The position numbers and the translations under genes are program-made. This document shows positions 8,562 to 16,768 of a stretch of DNA of 64,000 nucleotides, piece after piece (position 1 is the first letter of the stretch; each line of letters opens with the position of its first letter). The notes under the pieces are model-generated. The model saw only the letters and a list, made by a program, of their open reading frames with translations, was not told the DNA's origin and did not search any database. The stretch is from contig NZ_CAMLHC010000021.1 in assembly GCF_946479755.1 (NCBI RefSeq), positions 1 to 64,000 of the forward strand, in the 5' to 3' direction. Origin of the DNA: an uncultured Chitinophaga sp. GTDB lineage: Bacteria; Bacteroidota; Bacteroidia; Chitinophagales; Chitinophagaceae.

Positions 8562-9164
8562 ATGCATTGCAGCCTCCGGCGGATAGTGATAGTAGCGGGC
8601 CTCCTGCTGGCCGGCGCTTCGGGTGTTTCCGCCCAGAAAAATCCGGAATACATTTTCCCCACAGCAGCTTTTAATGAAGAGGAAGTCGCCCGCCAGATGG
8701 AAGACGGCGGCGCCACGATTGACGGGCTGGCCAAACTGAAAAAGAAAGGGCGGACTTACTACCCCTGGCAGGGAGACCGTATCCAGCTGTATCCCGTCAC
8801 GCCTTACCTGACAGAGTTCCTCGAACTGCAGAAGAAATACCGTAAAGGTAAAAAGATCGCCAGTATTAACAATACGGTGTTCAGCTACCATATAGAAGGA
8901 AGGGTGCTGGACGAAAATGGCCATTTTCAGTTCAGGGACGTGAAACCCGGTAAATACTATATCGTTACCTGGATCGATTACGAGAAAAGTTATCAGTACC
9001 AGGTGCAGACCGGCAGGGAAACAGCCCGTAATGGTTATGGAGAGATCGTATACTCCATCCCCACTTACACCACATACACGCACAAGTATGCAGTAGAACA
9101 GGAAGTATCCGGTATCGTGGAAGTAACCGGCGACGGTAAAATGTCGGCGGTGATCTCCAACTAA
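8562..9164 (+). CDS. Secreted protein of unknown function with carboxypeptidase regulatory-like fold
   Basis: The start chosen is ATG 8562 (MHCSLRRIVIVAGLLLAGASG), which puts a signal peptide ending in VSAQ at the N-terminus; the longer frame from 8511 would bury it. The mature part, about 175 residues, contains GRTYYPWQGDRIQLYPVTPYL and then HFQFRDVKPGKYYIVTWIDY, the usual hallmark of a carboxypeptidase-regulatory or transthyretin-like beta sandwich. It is 11 bases upstream of the LRR gene, so the two are likely co-transcribed. No enzyme motif is visible. Confidence 0.7.
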   Translation: MHCSLRRIVIVAGLLLAGASGVSAQKNPEYIFPTAAFNEEEVARQMEDGGATIDGLAKLKKKGRTYYPWQGDRIQLYPVTPYLTEFLELQKKYRKGKKIASINNTVFSYHIEGRVLDENGHFQFRDVKPGKYYIVTWIDYEKSYQYQVQTGRETARNGYGEIVYSIPTYTTYTHKYAVEQEVSGIVEVTGDGKMSAVISN

Positions 9165-9174
9165 AAAACACATC

Positions 9175-9933
9175 ATGAAAAAAGTCTTCATCCATCTCAC
9201 TATAGGCTTGCTTTTGACAGTTCACATGACCACCGCCCAGAATGTCAAAATGCGGGACGAAAATTTCAAAAAGGCGCTCATCGAACAGGGGGTTGACCTG
9301 AACAATGACGGCGAAATCCAGGTGTCGGAAGCCCTGAAGGTCACGAAGCTGTATGTCAATAAATTCAACATCTCCAGCCTGGTTGGCATCCGCAGTTTCG
9401 CCAACCTCGAAGAGTTGGGCTTTTATGATAACAACCTTCGGGACGTTGATCTGCAGGGCATGACGAAGCTGAGAGCTATATATGGTTATGGCAACCAGCT
9501 GCAAAGCCTTAACGTAAAAGGCTGTACGAACCTGCAAACACTGCATGCATCCCACAACCAGCTTTCAGCCATCGACCTGGGCGGCCTGCCCAGGCTCAGA
9601 GAGCTCCAGCTGCATAATAACAACCTGAACGTAGTAGATGTCGGCGGTCATCCGCTGCTGGAAGAATGCCAGCTGAACGATAATATGATGACGGCCTTCC
9701 GTTTCAAAGGGTCTAACGCCATTAAGAAGCTGCGGCTGGACAATAACCTGCTGGAAGAGCTGAATGCAACGCCGCTGAAAGACCTGGAGGAGTTAAGCGT
9801 TTATACCAACAGGAAAATGACAGTATTGAAGATATACGGTTTACGAAAACTAAAAGAGCTGAGCGCGGACTTTTGTCCATTGACCAATCTCAATATGAGT
9901 GGTACGGTTAGCCTGACTAAATTCACGTGGTAG
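9175..9933 (+). CDS. Secreted leucine-rich repeat protein
   Basis: The 252-residue product starts with a signal peptide ending in TTAQ. Residues 25-60 (NFKKALIEQGVDLNNDGEIQVSEA) form the EF-hand-like DxNxDG cap found on many Bacteroidota LRR proteins. About eight LRR units of 20-23 residues follow, such as LEELGFYDNNLRDVDL and LRELQLHNNNLNVVDV, to the C-terminus. No membrane anchor or sorting domain is seen, so it is probably periplasmic or released and involved in protein binding. Its stop codon abuts the stop of the convergent RidA gene with no bases between them. Confidence 0.85.
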   Translation: MKKVFIHLTIGLLLTVHMTTAQNVKMRDENFKKALIEQGVDLNNDGEIQVSEALKVTKLYVNKFNISSLVGIRSFANLEELGFYDNNLRDVDLQGMTKLRAIYGYGNQLQSLNVKGCTNLQTLHASHNQLSAIDLGGLPRLRELQLHNNNLNVVDVGGHPLLEECQLNDNMMTAFRFKGSNAIKKLRLDNNLLEELNATPLKDLEELSVYTNRKMTVLKIYGLRKLKELSADFCPLTNLNMSGTVSLTKFTW

Positions 9934-10326
9934 CTATTTTACTACGGTGGCCTCAAATTCTATATTAAGCGTTTCAAAAAGCGCATTTACTTCCAGGAGC
10001 GTTACCGCTGTCTGCACACCATGTTTCGCAGCCCATTCCTTATACAGCGCAAAGCAGGTACTGACAAAAGTTTCGGAAGAAGTAGTGTAAACGGTCAGCC
10101 GAACGATACCGCTGCAGGCATAGCCTGCTTCGCGGATCACCTGCTCCAGGTTTTGCAGCGCCAGCGCCAGCTGTGTGGGCATGTCAGCGTCAGATGATGT
10201 GCCGTCGGGGTGTACCGCCGCCTGGCCTGCGCAATAGAGGGTTCCTGTCACCTGTTTTACCGCTACCGCCTGTACGTAGCCGCGTTCGTCCTGCCATTTC
10301 CAGGGGTTCGTGATTTTCTTTTCCAT
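9934..10326 (-). CDS. RidA family protein lacking the usual active-site Arg
   Basis: The 130-residue product matches the YjgF/RidA fold over its full length: GTLYCAGQAAVHPDG, QLALALQNLEQVIREAGY, IVRLTVYTTS, and VTLLEVNALFETLNIEFEATV. RidA proteins hydrolyse reactive 2-aminoacrylate-type imines. In true RidA an Arg precedes the VEV strand (RxxVEVARLP). Here the matching stretch is QTAVTLLEVNALF, with no Arg, so imine deaminase activity is doubtful and it may belong to another Rid subfamily. It is transcribed away from the degraded Crp-like gene on the same strand. Confidence 0.88.
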   Translation of the reverse strand: MEKKITNPWKWQDERGYVQAVAVKQVTGTLYCAGQAAVHPDGTSSDADMPTQLALALQNLEQVIREAGYACSGIVRLTVYTTSSETFVSTCFALYKEWAAKHGVQTAVTLLEVNALFETLNIEFEATVVK

Positions 10327-10447
10327 TTTGTGATCGTTTGATGTGGAGCGCTGAACGCGTCCCGGTTAAAAAGTACCCTGCAAAGGTGGCCAGTGCGCCT
10401 TTCTTTTTGTGTGACAAACCTCACAATTTTGAAAAGAAGGATGAAAG

Positions 10448-10822
10448 TCAGGATGATGGCCAAAGCCTGCTGAGCGTTTCACGGGATACGCCGAGATAGG
10501 AGGCCAGCAGTGTATTAGGTACTCGCTGCAACAGCGCGGGGTAACGTTGCAATAGTTGCTCGTAGCGTTCTTTGGCATTGGCGCTTTCCCACCAGTCTTC
10601 CATCGCAAAGGAAACAATGTGTTGTTTCCCGGTATCGTCATGATAGATGAGCGTTAAAAGTCCGGACACCACGAAGTAGGAATACCGGACGCTTTCGCCC
10701 GTCTGAAAAAGAAACGTTTTCTTTTTAGCCTGCTTAACGGAGAAGTGGGAGCGCACAAAGTCAAATTCTTCGTCTGTCAGGGAAACTATTTTCTCAATAT
10801 GTTGTCTCAGCTTTTCCTGCAT
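10448..10822 (-). pseudogene. Crp/Fnr-family regulator with a large internal deletion
   Basis: From ATG 10822 the frame gives 124 residues, against about 190 for the Bacteroidota Crp/Fnr family. The N-terminal half of the cyclic-nucleotide-binding roll is intact (TFLFQTGESVRYSYFVVSGLLTLIYHDDTGK, IVSFAMEDWW). The sequence then jumps to SANAKERYEQLLQRYPALLQRVP and the HTH helix ASYLGVSRETLSRL. The missing block of about 60-65 residues is the rest of the roll and the long dimerisation helix. The C-terminus also ends early in WPSS. The reading frame is preserved across the gap, so the gene may still be translated, but normal dimerisation is unlikely. It could be a decaying gene or a monomeric DNA-binding variant. 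Confidence 0.65.
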
Positions 10823-10926
10823 GTGTCGGGAGATAGATGAGCCATAAAGATAAAAAATCCCTGGTGGACGGAAAGAGCGTAGTATTCCGGGGCAATGGAT
10901 GCGTTGCCCCGGAAATGATTCATGTC

Positions 10927-11373
10927 CTATGCTTTCCACCAGTTGTAATAATTGTGGTCATTGTCCACTTCGAATCCTGTTCTGGGGTATAACTGGTTGC
11001 CAATCGTGTTGGTCTTTTCTGTTTCCAGCAGCAGGCCACAGGCGCCGGTTTCATCGCAGAAGGTTTTGCAGCGGTCGATGATCGCCACGGAGATGCCACG
11101 GCCTCTGTAATCGGGGTTAACAAACAGGTCGCTCAACAGCCACTGGCGCTGGAGCTTTTTGTAATGAAAGAGGGAATAGAGCTGCGCGAACCCTACAGCT
11201 TTCCCGTCTACGATGGCCAGGAAGGTATCGGATTCACCGTTGCTGATCCGCTCTTTTAAAAATGCTTTTCCCTTTTCGAGGTCTGAAGGCTGACGGTAAA
11301 AGATGCGATAACTGTTGAATAATTCCGCGAATTCATCGAGATGTTCCATCCCAGCTTTGACAATTTGTACCAT
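10927..11373 (-). CDS. GNAT family N-acetyltransferase
   Basis: The 148-residue product has the GNAT core: FLAIVDGKAVGFAQLYSLF (strands 2-3), WLLSDLFVNPDYRGRGISVAIIDRC (strand 4 and the acetyl-CoA pyrophosphate loop, RGRGIS), and LLLETEKTNTIGNQLYPRTGFE near the end. It transfers an acetyl group from acetyl-CoA to an unidentified amine. It follows yggS by 34 bases on the same strand and is probably the last gene of the AAA-yggS transcript. Confidence 0.9.
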   Translation of the reverse strand: MVQIVKAGMEHLDEFAELFNSYRIFYRQPSDLEKGKAFLKERISNGESDTFLAIVDGKAVGFAQLYSLFHYKKLQRQWLLSDLFVNPDYRGRGISVAIIDRCKTFCDETGACGLLLETEKTNTIGNQLYPRTGFEVDNDHNYYNWWKA

Positions 11374-11407
11374 TGCTTATGATTTAGTGTTTAAGTTATC
11401 TGTCTTT

Positions 11408-12148
11408 CTACCTTACGTTTACCGACTCGTTCCAGTAGTAGCTGTCGGGCGTGGGCCGCTGCCCGAATACGGCGGTGCCTACACGAACAATGGTGGCGCC
11501 TTCTTCAATGGCGGTTTCCATATCCCCGCTCATGCCCATGGAAAGCTCGTCCATGGCCACGCCAGGAATGGCGGCGGCGATGATCTGCTGCTGCAGGGAC
11601 CTGAGCAGCCGGAAACACTGGCGGACTTTTTCGGTTTCTGCGCTCAGCAGTCCGATCGTCATCAGTCCTTTTATCTGCAGGGTGTCCAGGCGGGATACCT
11701 GCTCTGCCAGTTGCAGGGCGCCTTCCGGCGCGATGCCAAATTTGCTCTCCTCTCCGGACGTGTTCACCTGTAGCAGCACGGTCATCTTTTTTCCTTCCGC
11801 CTTTAGCCGCTGATGCAGTTTCTCTGCGAGGTCTGGGCGGTCCAGCGATTGCAGGCAGGTGACGTCATACTTCAGGAGGTCTTTGATTTTATTGGTTTGC
11901 AGATGACCGATGAAATGATTTTCATGGGGGACTGCTTTCAGCGCGTCGTATTTTTCTTTCAGCTCCTGTATCTTGTTCTCTGCAATGAGCGTGTATCCTG
12001 CTTCCAGCGCCGTTTTGATACGGTCTGCCGGAACTGTTTTGGTGGCCAGCAGGAGTTTTACGCTGCCGGTGCTCCGCTGGCTGCGGGCGCAGGCTTGCTG
12101 TATCCTGGCGGTGATATGTTGAAGACGGTCTGCTATTTCGGTGCTCAT
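11408..12148 (-). CDS. yggS: YggS family PLP homeostasis protein (PLPBP)
   Basis: The 246-residue product matches the alanine racemase-like TIM barrel of PLPBP/YggS. The PLP Lys is in KLLLATKTVP. Other signatures are AENKIQELKEKY, HFIGHLQTNKIK, VLLQVNTSGEESKFG, MTIGLLS, ELSMGMSGDMETAIEEGATIVRVGTAVFG. The protein buffers pyridoxal phosphate and affects amino acid and keto acid balance, and has no known catalytic reaction. Its ATG overlaps the stop of the upstream AAA+ gene by 4 bases (ATGA), implying coupled translation. Confidence 0.95.
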   Translation of the reverse strand: MSTEIADRLQHITARIQQACARSQRSTGSVKLLLATKTVPADRIKTALEAGYTLIAENKIQELKEKYDALKAVPHENHFIGHLQTNKIKDLLKYDVTCLQSLDRPDLAEKLHQRLKAEGKKMTVLLQVNTSGEESKFGIAPEGALQLAEQVSRLDTLQIKGLMTIGLLSAETEKVRQCFRLLRSLQQQIIAAAIPGVAMDELSMGMSGDMETAIEEGATIVRVGTAVFGQRPTPDSYYWNESVNVR

Positions 12149-12867
12149 ACGTCCACATTTTTTGTTGTTGACTCCAGCCGGGCGATCAGTAGAGCTTTTA
12201 CCTGTGTGAAAACATCATCTTTGGCTTCTGCGAAGGAGATGCCTGTTTTGCGTTCAATATGCCGCATGTGCTCCGGAAAGCGGGCCAGCAGGGTGCCGTA
12301 ATAAGTATTTAGTTCTGCCGTGGAAGGCATCTCAAAGGGTATGTTGAGCTGGAACCTCCTGAGCAGTGCTTTGTCAATGATGTCCACATGGTTGGTGGCG
12401 CAGAGCAGCAGGGCTTTTTCGGGGAAATAGTCCATCAGCTGTATCAGCGTGTTGACAAGGCGTCTCATTTCTCCTACGTCGCGGTCGTCGTTACCGCGGG
12501 CTTTACCAATCTGGTCAAATTCATCGAGGAACAAAACGGCTTTTTCGCGGGCGGCTTTATCGAAGACGGCTTTGATGTTTTGGGACGTCTCCCCGATGCG
12601 GGCACAGATAATATTGCTGAGGTTCAGGATAAACAGCGGTTTACCCAGCGCCTGCGCGATCGCTTTGGCGGTAGTGGTCTTCCCGCAGCCGGAAGCGCCA
12701 TGCAGCAGTATTTTATTGTTGACCGGCAGCCCGTATTGCTGAAGTTCTTCTACGTAGTAGTGTTCCTTTATCAGCTGTTCAATGGCTTTCCGCTTGTCTT
12801 CGTGGAGAAACACTTCTTCCAGGCGGGTGGCTTCTTTATCCGTAATAATAAGATCGTAAATATTCAT
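12145..12867 (-). CDS. AAA+ ATPase, single domain
   Basis: From ATG 12867 the product is 240 residues (MNIYDLIITDKEATRLEEVF). The AAA+ module has Walker A GASGCGKT (57-64), Walker B LFLDEFD (112-118), sensor 1 LLCATNHVDIID and arginine finger LLRRF. The N-terminal 50 residues are helical. This short type resembles the ATPases often paired with S8 peptidases; here the downstream partner, by a 4-base overlap, is yggS instead. A remodelling role is likely from the family, but the substrate is unknown. Confidence 0.88.
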   Translation of the reverse strand: MNIYDLIITDKEATRLEEVFLHEDKRKAIEQLIKEHYYVEELQQYGLPVNNKILLHGASGCGKTTTAKAIAQALGKPLFILNLSNIICARIGETSQNIKAVFDKAAREKAVLFLDEFDQIGKARGNDDRDVGEMRRLVNTLIQLMDYFPEKALLLCATNHVDIIDKALLRRFQLNIPFEMPSTAELNTYYGTLLARFPEHMRHIERKTGISFAEAKDDVFTQVKALLIARLESTTKNVDV

Positions 12868-12998
12868 AGCGGCTCGCTCGCGTTTTTGTTGCACAAAGGT
12901 ACTGGCTTACTGGCGGACGCAGGTGGTCCAGATTCCATAAAAATGGCTGGTCCAGTTTGAGAAAAGGGGTTAACTTTAGCTACCATAAAACTTCTGCC

Positions 12999-13676
12999 AT
13001 GAGTCATACTTCCCGCATTATCGCTTCCTGGCACGCCAATGCAGACCAGTGGATCGCTACCATCGATCACGCTGAAATTGCCTCGCGGACATTGGTCACC
13101 AACGAGGCGATTGTAAGTACGGTGATGGCGTATCCTTTAACCTCCATCCTGGACATTGGATGCGGAGAAGGGTGGCTGACACGCGCGTTGCAAGAGCGGG
13201 GCCTGAAAGCATCCGGTGTGGACGCGGTGGCGGCGCTGATTGATAATGCACAGCAGAAGGGGGGCGGTACCTACGCGGTGGCCGGTTTCCGGGACATCGC
13301 CGGCGGTGCTTATGCGGTGGAGGAGAAGTTTACAGCGGCGGTCATTAATTTCGCGCTGCTGGACCAGGAGGATACGGAGGCCCTGCTGAAAAACATCCGC
13401 AGGGTGGTGGCGGCCGATGGGCTGGTGTTTATCCAGACCCTGCATCCGTTGGTGATTGCCGGGCAGGAGCCTTATGTGACGGGGTGGAAGGAGGGCAGCT
13501 GGAATGGTATGAAGCGGGCGTTCGTACAGCCTTACAAGTGGTACTTCAGGACGCTGGAAGATTGGTTCCGGCTGTTTGCCGCAGCGGGACTGGCCATTAA
13601 GCAGGTAAAAGAACCGGTGCATCCGGAAACGAAGGCGCCCGTATCGGTGATATTCGTGCTGGAGGTAAAGGCTTAG
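12999..13676 (+). CDS. Class I SAM-dependent methyltransferase
   Basis: From ATG 12999 (MSHTSRIIASWHANADQW) the product is 225 residues; the frame is open further upstream, but that part is not family-like. Motif I is SILDIGCGEGWLTRAL, with an acidic residue after the second strand (ASGVDAVAALI). The product strand is AAVINFALLDQEDTEALLKNIRRVV and the post-motif strand is GLVFIQTLHPL. It is a Methyltransf_11/23 type enzyme of unknown substrate. Its last 4 bases overlap the stop of the convergent secreted protein gene. Confidence 0.9.
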   Translation: MSHTSRIIASWHANADQWIATIDHAEIASRTLVTNEAIVSTVMAYPLTSILDIGCGEGWLTRALQERGLKASGVDAVAALIDNAQQKGGGTYAVAGFRDIAGGAYAVEEKFTAAVINFALLDQEDTEALLKNIRRVVAADGLVFIQTLHPLVIAGQEPYVTGWKEGSWNGMKRAFVQPYKWYFRTLEDWFRLFAAAGLAIKQVKEPVHPETKAPVSVIFVLEVKA

Positions 13677-14224
13677 AAAAAGATATTGTCCCGGTTGCAA
13701 TGCCAGCCGGGGTCCATGGTGCTGACCACACAGGAGCCCATGTAGTAGATGTTCCCTACGATAGGGCTGTAGGTGACTCTCCCTTTTTTGTCGACGATTT
13801 TAGTAACCTTCGCGGAGATGCCGCTGTTGAGGATTACCCTTGTTTCGTCGCTCTTGTTGCATTTAGGACATACGGTTTTGCCGGCCGCGTCCTGCTGCAC
13901 AGGCGCCGGAAGGGCAAGCGTCACCCGGGTGGTGTCAGCCGAATCTGTCAGATCGATGGTCTTCAGATAAGCGTTGGCGCTGATGCCCAGGCTGCTATAC
14001 AGTACATCCACCTGTTGAGGTGCACTACCGGAAAACGCGTAGGTAAAATTTCCCTGGTTGTCGGTATACGTTTTACCAATCACTTTTTCTTTGTCTTTCA
14101 GCAACAGCTGGAGCGCCGCGACAGTATAGCGTTTTGGATTGTCGGTGGTAATGCTGCCTGTAATTACTTTTTTACCGGGAGGTGTGGGCAGGAGCAGGAG
14201 CGTTAACAAAAGCTGGTAGATCAT
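13673..14224 (-). CDS. Secreted protein of unknown function with a CPKC motif
   Basis: The 183-residue product starts with a short hydrophobic signal (MIYQLLLTLLLLPTPPG). Residues 18-105 resemble a carboxypeptidase-regulatory-like sandwich (KVITGSITTDNPKRYTVAALQLLLKDKEKVIGKTYTDNQGNFTYAF). A CPKCNKSDETRVI segment near residue 118 could bind a metal or form a disulfide. The end contains IVGNIYYMGSCVVSTMDPGWHCNRD with two more Cys. Function is not recognised. It converges on the methyltransferase gene with a 4-base overlap. Confidence 0.7.
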   Translation of the reverse strand: MIYQLLLTLLLLPTPPGKKVITGSITTDNPKRYTVAALQLLLKDKEKVIGKTYTDNQGNFTYAFSGSAPQQVDVLYSSLGISANAYLKTIDLTDSADTTRVTLALPAPVQQDAAGKTVCPKCNKSDETRVILNSGISAKVTKIVDKKGRVTYSPIVGNIYYMGSCVVSTMDPGWHCNRDNIFF

Positions 14225-14278
14225 ACATCAAATTGATACTTCAAATATACCGAAATAAATTTTTCGTACCTTCGTCGA

Positions 14279-14353
14279 ATGCTGGATATTGTAATTGCGT
14301 AGTTCCCGGCGCCCCGCCGGAAATTACATACGCCCCGGGCAATGCCCGTTTTT
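14279..14353 (+). promoter_or_regulatory. Possible leader peptide and attenuator ahead of the GNAT gene
   Basis: An 8-codon frame ATG...TAG at 14279-14302 encodes MLDIVIA. It is followed by a hairpin CCGGCG/CGCCGG (14306-14311 and 14315-14320, 3-base loop) and a second short hairpin CGGGC/GCCCG (14336-14340 and 14344-14348) directly followed by TTTTT. This order (tiny ORF, hairpin, terminator-like hairpin) lies 80-150 bases ahead of the acetyltransferase at 14432 and resembles transcription or translation attenuation. The second stem is only 5 bp, so support is moderate. Confidence 0.4.
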
Positions 14354-14431
14354 AAATAAAACATTCTTTATACACACCTGTATCAGTGTGGCAGCCTAAG
14401 CTATGCCATACAGGAAAACTATTATCCAGCA

Positions 14432-14947
14432 ATGAATACAAACAATTATATCATCAGGAGAGAAAGAAAATCTGATATCCCACAAATCCATACGGTGACG
14501 AAAGAAGCGTTCCTCGCAGCGGAATATTCCAGTGGTACTGAACAATTGATCATCCGGGCACTGCGTGATAGCGGCCGGCTAACGTTATCGCTGGTAGCGG
14601 AAGAACGGGGTATGATCATCGGTCACGTGGCAGTTTCGCCGGTGGCAATATCCTCCGGGGAGGACGGATGGTATGGGCTTGGGCCTGTATCGGTGATGCC
14701 GGACCGGCAAGGCGCGGGCGTAGGCTCAGCGTTGATCCGGGCCGCGCTGGATGAATTGCGGCAACTGCCTGCCAAAGGCTGTGTGGTGTTAGGGGAGCCG
14801 GCTTATTACGGCAGGTTTGGCTTTGCGGCAGACGCGCGGTTGCGTTACACCGAAGCGCTGCCGGAGTATTTCCAGGTGCAGGCTTTTGAGGGGACGGTCC
14901 CCACGGGCACGGTGCAATATGACGCGTCGTTTTACGTAACAGAATAA
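14432..14947 (+). CDS. GNAT family N-acetyltransferase, YhbS-like
   Basis: The 171-residue product begins YIIRRERKSDIPQIHTVTKEAFL and shows the YhbS pattern: LSLVAEERGMIIGHVAVSPV, WYGLGPVSVMPDRQGAGVGSALIRAALDEL (the acetyl-CoA loop QGAGVG) and GCVVLGEPAYYGRFGFAADARLRY. YhbS-like enzymes are predicted acetyltransferases of unknown substrate; some relatives confer drug resistance. The long leader with a tiny ORF and hairpins upstream is unusual for this family. A strong terminator follows at once. Confidence 0.92.
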   Translation: MNTNNYIIRRERKSDIPQIHTVTKEAFLAAEYSSGTEQLIIRALRDSGRLTLSLVAEERGMIIGHVAVSPVAISSGEDGWYGLGPVSVMPDRQGAGVGSALIRAALDELRQLPAKGCVVLGEPAYYGRFGFAADARLRYTEALPEYFQVQAFEGTVPTGTVQYDASFYVTE

Positions 14948-14951
14948 CAGC

Positions 14952-14980
14952 AAAAGGGGCCTTATAAAGGCCCCTTTTTT
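14952..14980. terminator. Bidirectional terminator between GNAT and S8 peptidase genes
   Basis: AAAAGGGGCCTT (14952-14963) pairs with AAGGCCCCTTTT (14967-14978) around an ATA loop; further T residues follow on the plus strand, and an A run precedes the stem for the minus strand. It sits between two convergent genes. Confidence 0.9.
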
Positions 14981-14995
14981 ATTCCATAGTGATGA

Positions 14996-16483
14996 TCAGC
15001 TTCTTTTCGCGGTGGCAGACAGTCCTGTTGCCAACAGTGATTCAATGGCGGCTTTGATGTTAGGCAGCGGGCCTATGTGACCGCCGGTGCCCTGGGGCGT
15101 ACCGGTATTTATCAGCAGGTTCCGGATGGCTGCCGGCGATAATACGGTACCGTTGTGTGCTTTATACCACGATTGTACCGCTACTACTGCGGAGGCGACG
15201 ATCGGCGTGGCAGAGGAGGTGCCGGCAAAATCTTTGGAGTAGGTAGCGTTGATGCCGCCGTTATACAGGGAACCGTAGCCGGCGCTGACCACGGTCCAAT
15301 CGCCCCAGCCCTGCAGATGTACTTTGCTGCCGTAGGTGGAGAAACTGGCTTTGTTCCGTTGTGACTTGGTGCCTGCGCCTACGATGATAGCGCCATTGTC
15401 GCCCCGGGCGCGGTAGGCGGCGTAATAGGCCCCGTCGAGGTCCTGGTTGCCGTTGCCGGCGGCAGCGACGATGATAATGCCGGAGTCGGTAGCGGTTCGG
15501 GTGATGTCCCACACGGCCTGGTTATAGTCTGCGGGAACATACTGTCCGCCCTGGCCACCGGTCTGCATCTCATACAGGAACACGTCGCCGCGGCGCAGCC
15601 GCTGCAGCCCGGCCGCAATACCTGCCGGTCTGCCACTGACCCGTTCAGAGATAACGTAACAGCTGTCGGCGCCATACACCATGCCGGTCACGCCGAAGCC
15701 ATTGTTTTTCGCCATCAGGATACTGGCGACTGCGGTGCCATGGTCTTTGAACTGATCGTCCGGCGGCGGCAGCACCTCGCGGATGCGGGAGCCGGTCAGG
15801 TCTTCATGGTTTTTGTTGTAGCCCCATTCAATGTCAGCAATGCGGATACCGGCGCCGGTGACGCCGATAGACCATGCGTAGGCGGCGTTGATGCCACGTA
15901 CGCTGGGGTCGGAGGCATCCACATCGTTTTTGTAGTACTGCTGGCCGCTGAAGTCAGGCGTGGGAGGCGGCGGTGGCGTTACCGGCTCGATAGCCGCATA
16001 CTCCACGATGTCCAGCTGCTCAAAAGCATTGGCCAGTTCCAGCACAGCAGCGGGAGACAGGCCAGGGGCTTCTTTTACGTACAGCAGTCCCCTGAAAGCG
16101 TAGCGGTCGAACAGCCCGGGAGCGGGTGCAGCCTGACGTCCCTGCTTCATCGCCGTTTTCTCTTCGGGGCTGAGCGGGATGGCCTGCTCATACGTGTACG
16201 CCTGTACGTTACCGGTGGTACGGCTCCACGTGGCTGCTGCAGCCGGCGCCTGTCGTGCTGCGAACACGGGTTGGTTTTTTTCAATGTCCCTGATGGCGGT
16301 GGCTTTGAATTTTACAAGCAGCCGGTACTCGTTGACACCCGGCAGCAGCTGATTCTGGCCTTTCAGTCCGGCGGTAGGGGAAGTGCTCTCTGTGGGTTGA
16401 CTGGCAGGCGGTTCCTGCGCTTTTTTGGTACACCCGGCCATGCTAAGGCCCAGGGCAAGGATGAAACATAAACGCGTTTTCAT
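14996..16483 (-). CDS. S8 family subtilisin-like serine peptidase, lipoprotein
   Basis: The 495-residue product has a lipoprotein signal with lipobox SMAGC (Cys18), so it should be anchored in an envelope membrane. Residues 20-170 are a prodomain-like region with a Pro-rich end (VTPPPPPTP). The catalytic domain (about 195-480) has Asp217 in IADIEWG, His248 in KDHGTAVAS, oxyanion Asn344 in AAAGNGNQ and Ser423 in AGTSSATPIVAS, a complete triad. It likely degrades proteins in the periplasm or at the cell surface. No type IX sorting domain is present. Confidence 0.93.
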   Translation of the reverse strand: MKTRLCFILALGLSMAGCTKKAQEPPASQPTESTSPTAGLKGQNQLLPGVNEYRLLVKFKATAIRDIEKNQPVFAARQAPAAAATWSRTTGNVQAYTYEQAIPLSPEEKTAMKQGRQAAPAPGLFDRYAFRGLLYVKEAPGLSPAAVLELANAFEQLDIVEYAAIEPVTPPPPPTPDFSGQQYYKNDVDASDPSVRGINAAYAWSIGVTGAGIRIADIEWGYNKNHEDLTGSRIREVLPPPDDQFKDHGTAVASILMAKNNGFGVTGMVYGADSCYVISERVSGRPAGIAAGLQRLRRGDVFLYEMQTGGQGGQYVPADYNQAVWDITRTATDSGIIIVAAAGNGNQDLDGAYYAAYRARGDNGAIIVGAGTKSQRNKASFSTYGSKVHLQGWGDWTVVSAGYGSLYNGGINATYSKDFAGTSSATPIVASAVVAVQSWYKAHNGTVLSPAAIRNLLINTGTPQGTGGHIGPLPNIKAAIESLLATGLSATAKRS

Positions 16484-16768
16484 GTTGGGTTTTTTTATAG
16501 GTTGACAAATTAAAAAGACACGGGTTTCCGCACTGGCTACATACAGCGGGGTTTATCAGGATTGTTCACCGTACAGATATGGTTACCTGACAGTAGTCGA
16601 TATGTTGATGGTAATAATGAAGTATAGTGTACCTTTAATAATGGTTGGTGGGTGCTGTAAAATCTGTATTGATCTGATGGGTTATAATGAGTCTGTCGTT
16701 ATGATAATGAATATACGAAATTCCGCTCATCTGCCAATCACTGCTGTTTAAAAAAACTAAACGACATT

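Noticed and set aside
10263..10641. Frames across the Crp-like gene as evidence of a frameshift
   Set aside because: The missing residues are not found in another frame nearby, so the gap is a true deletion and not a frameshift.
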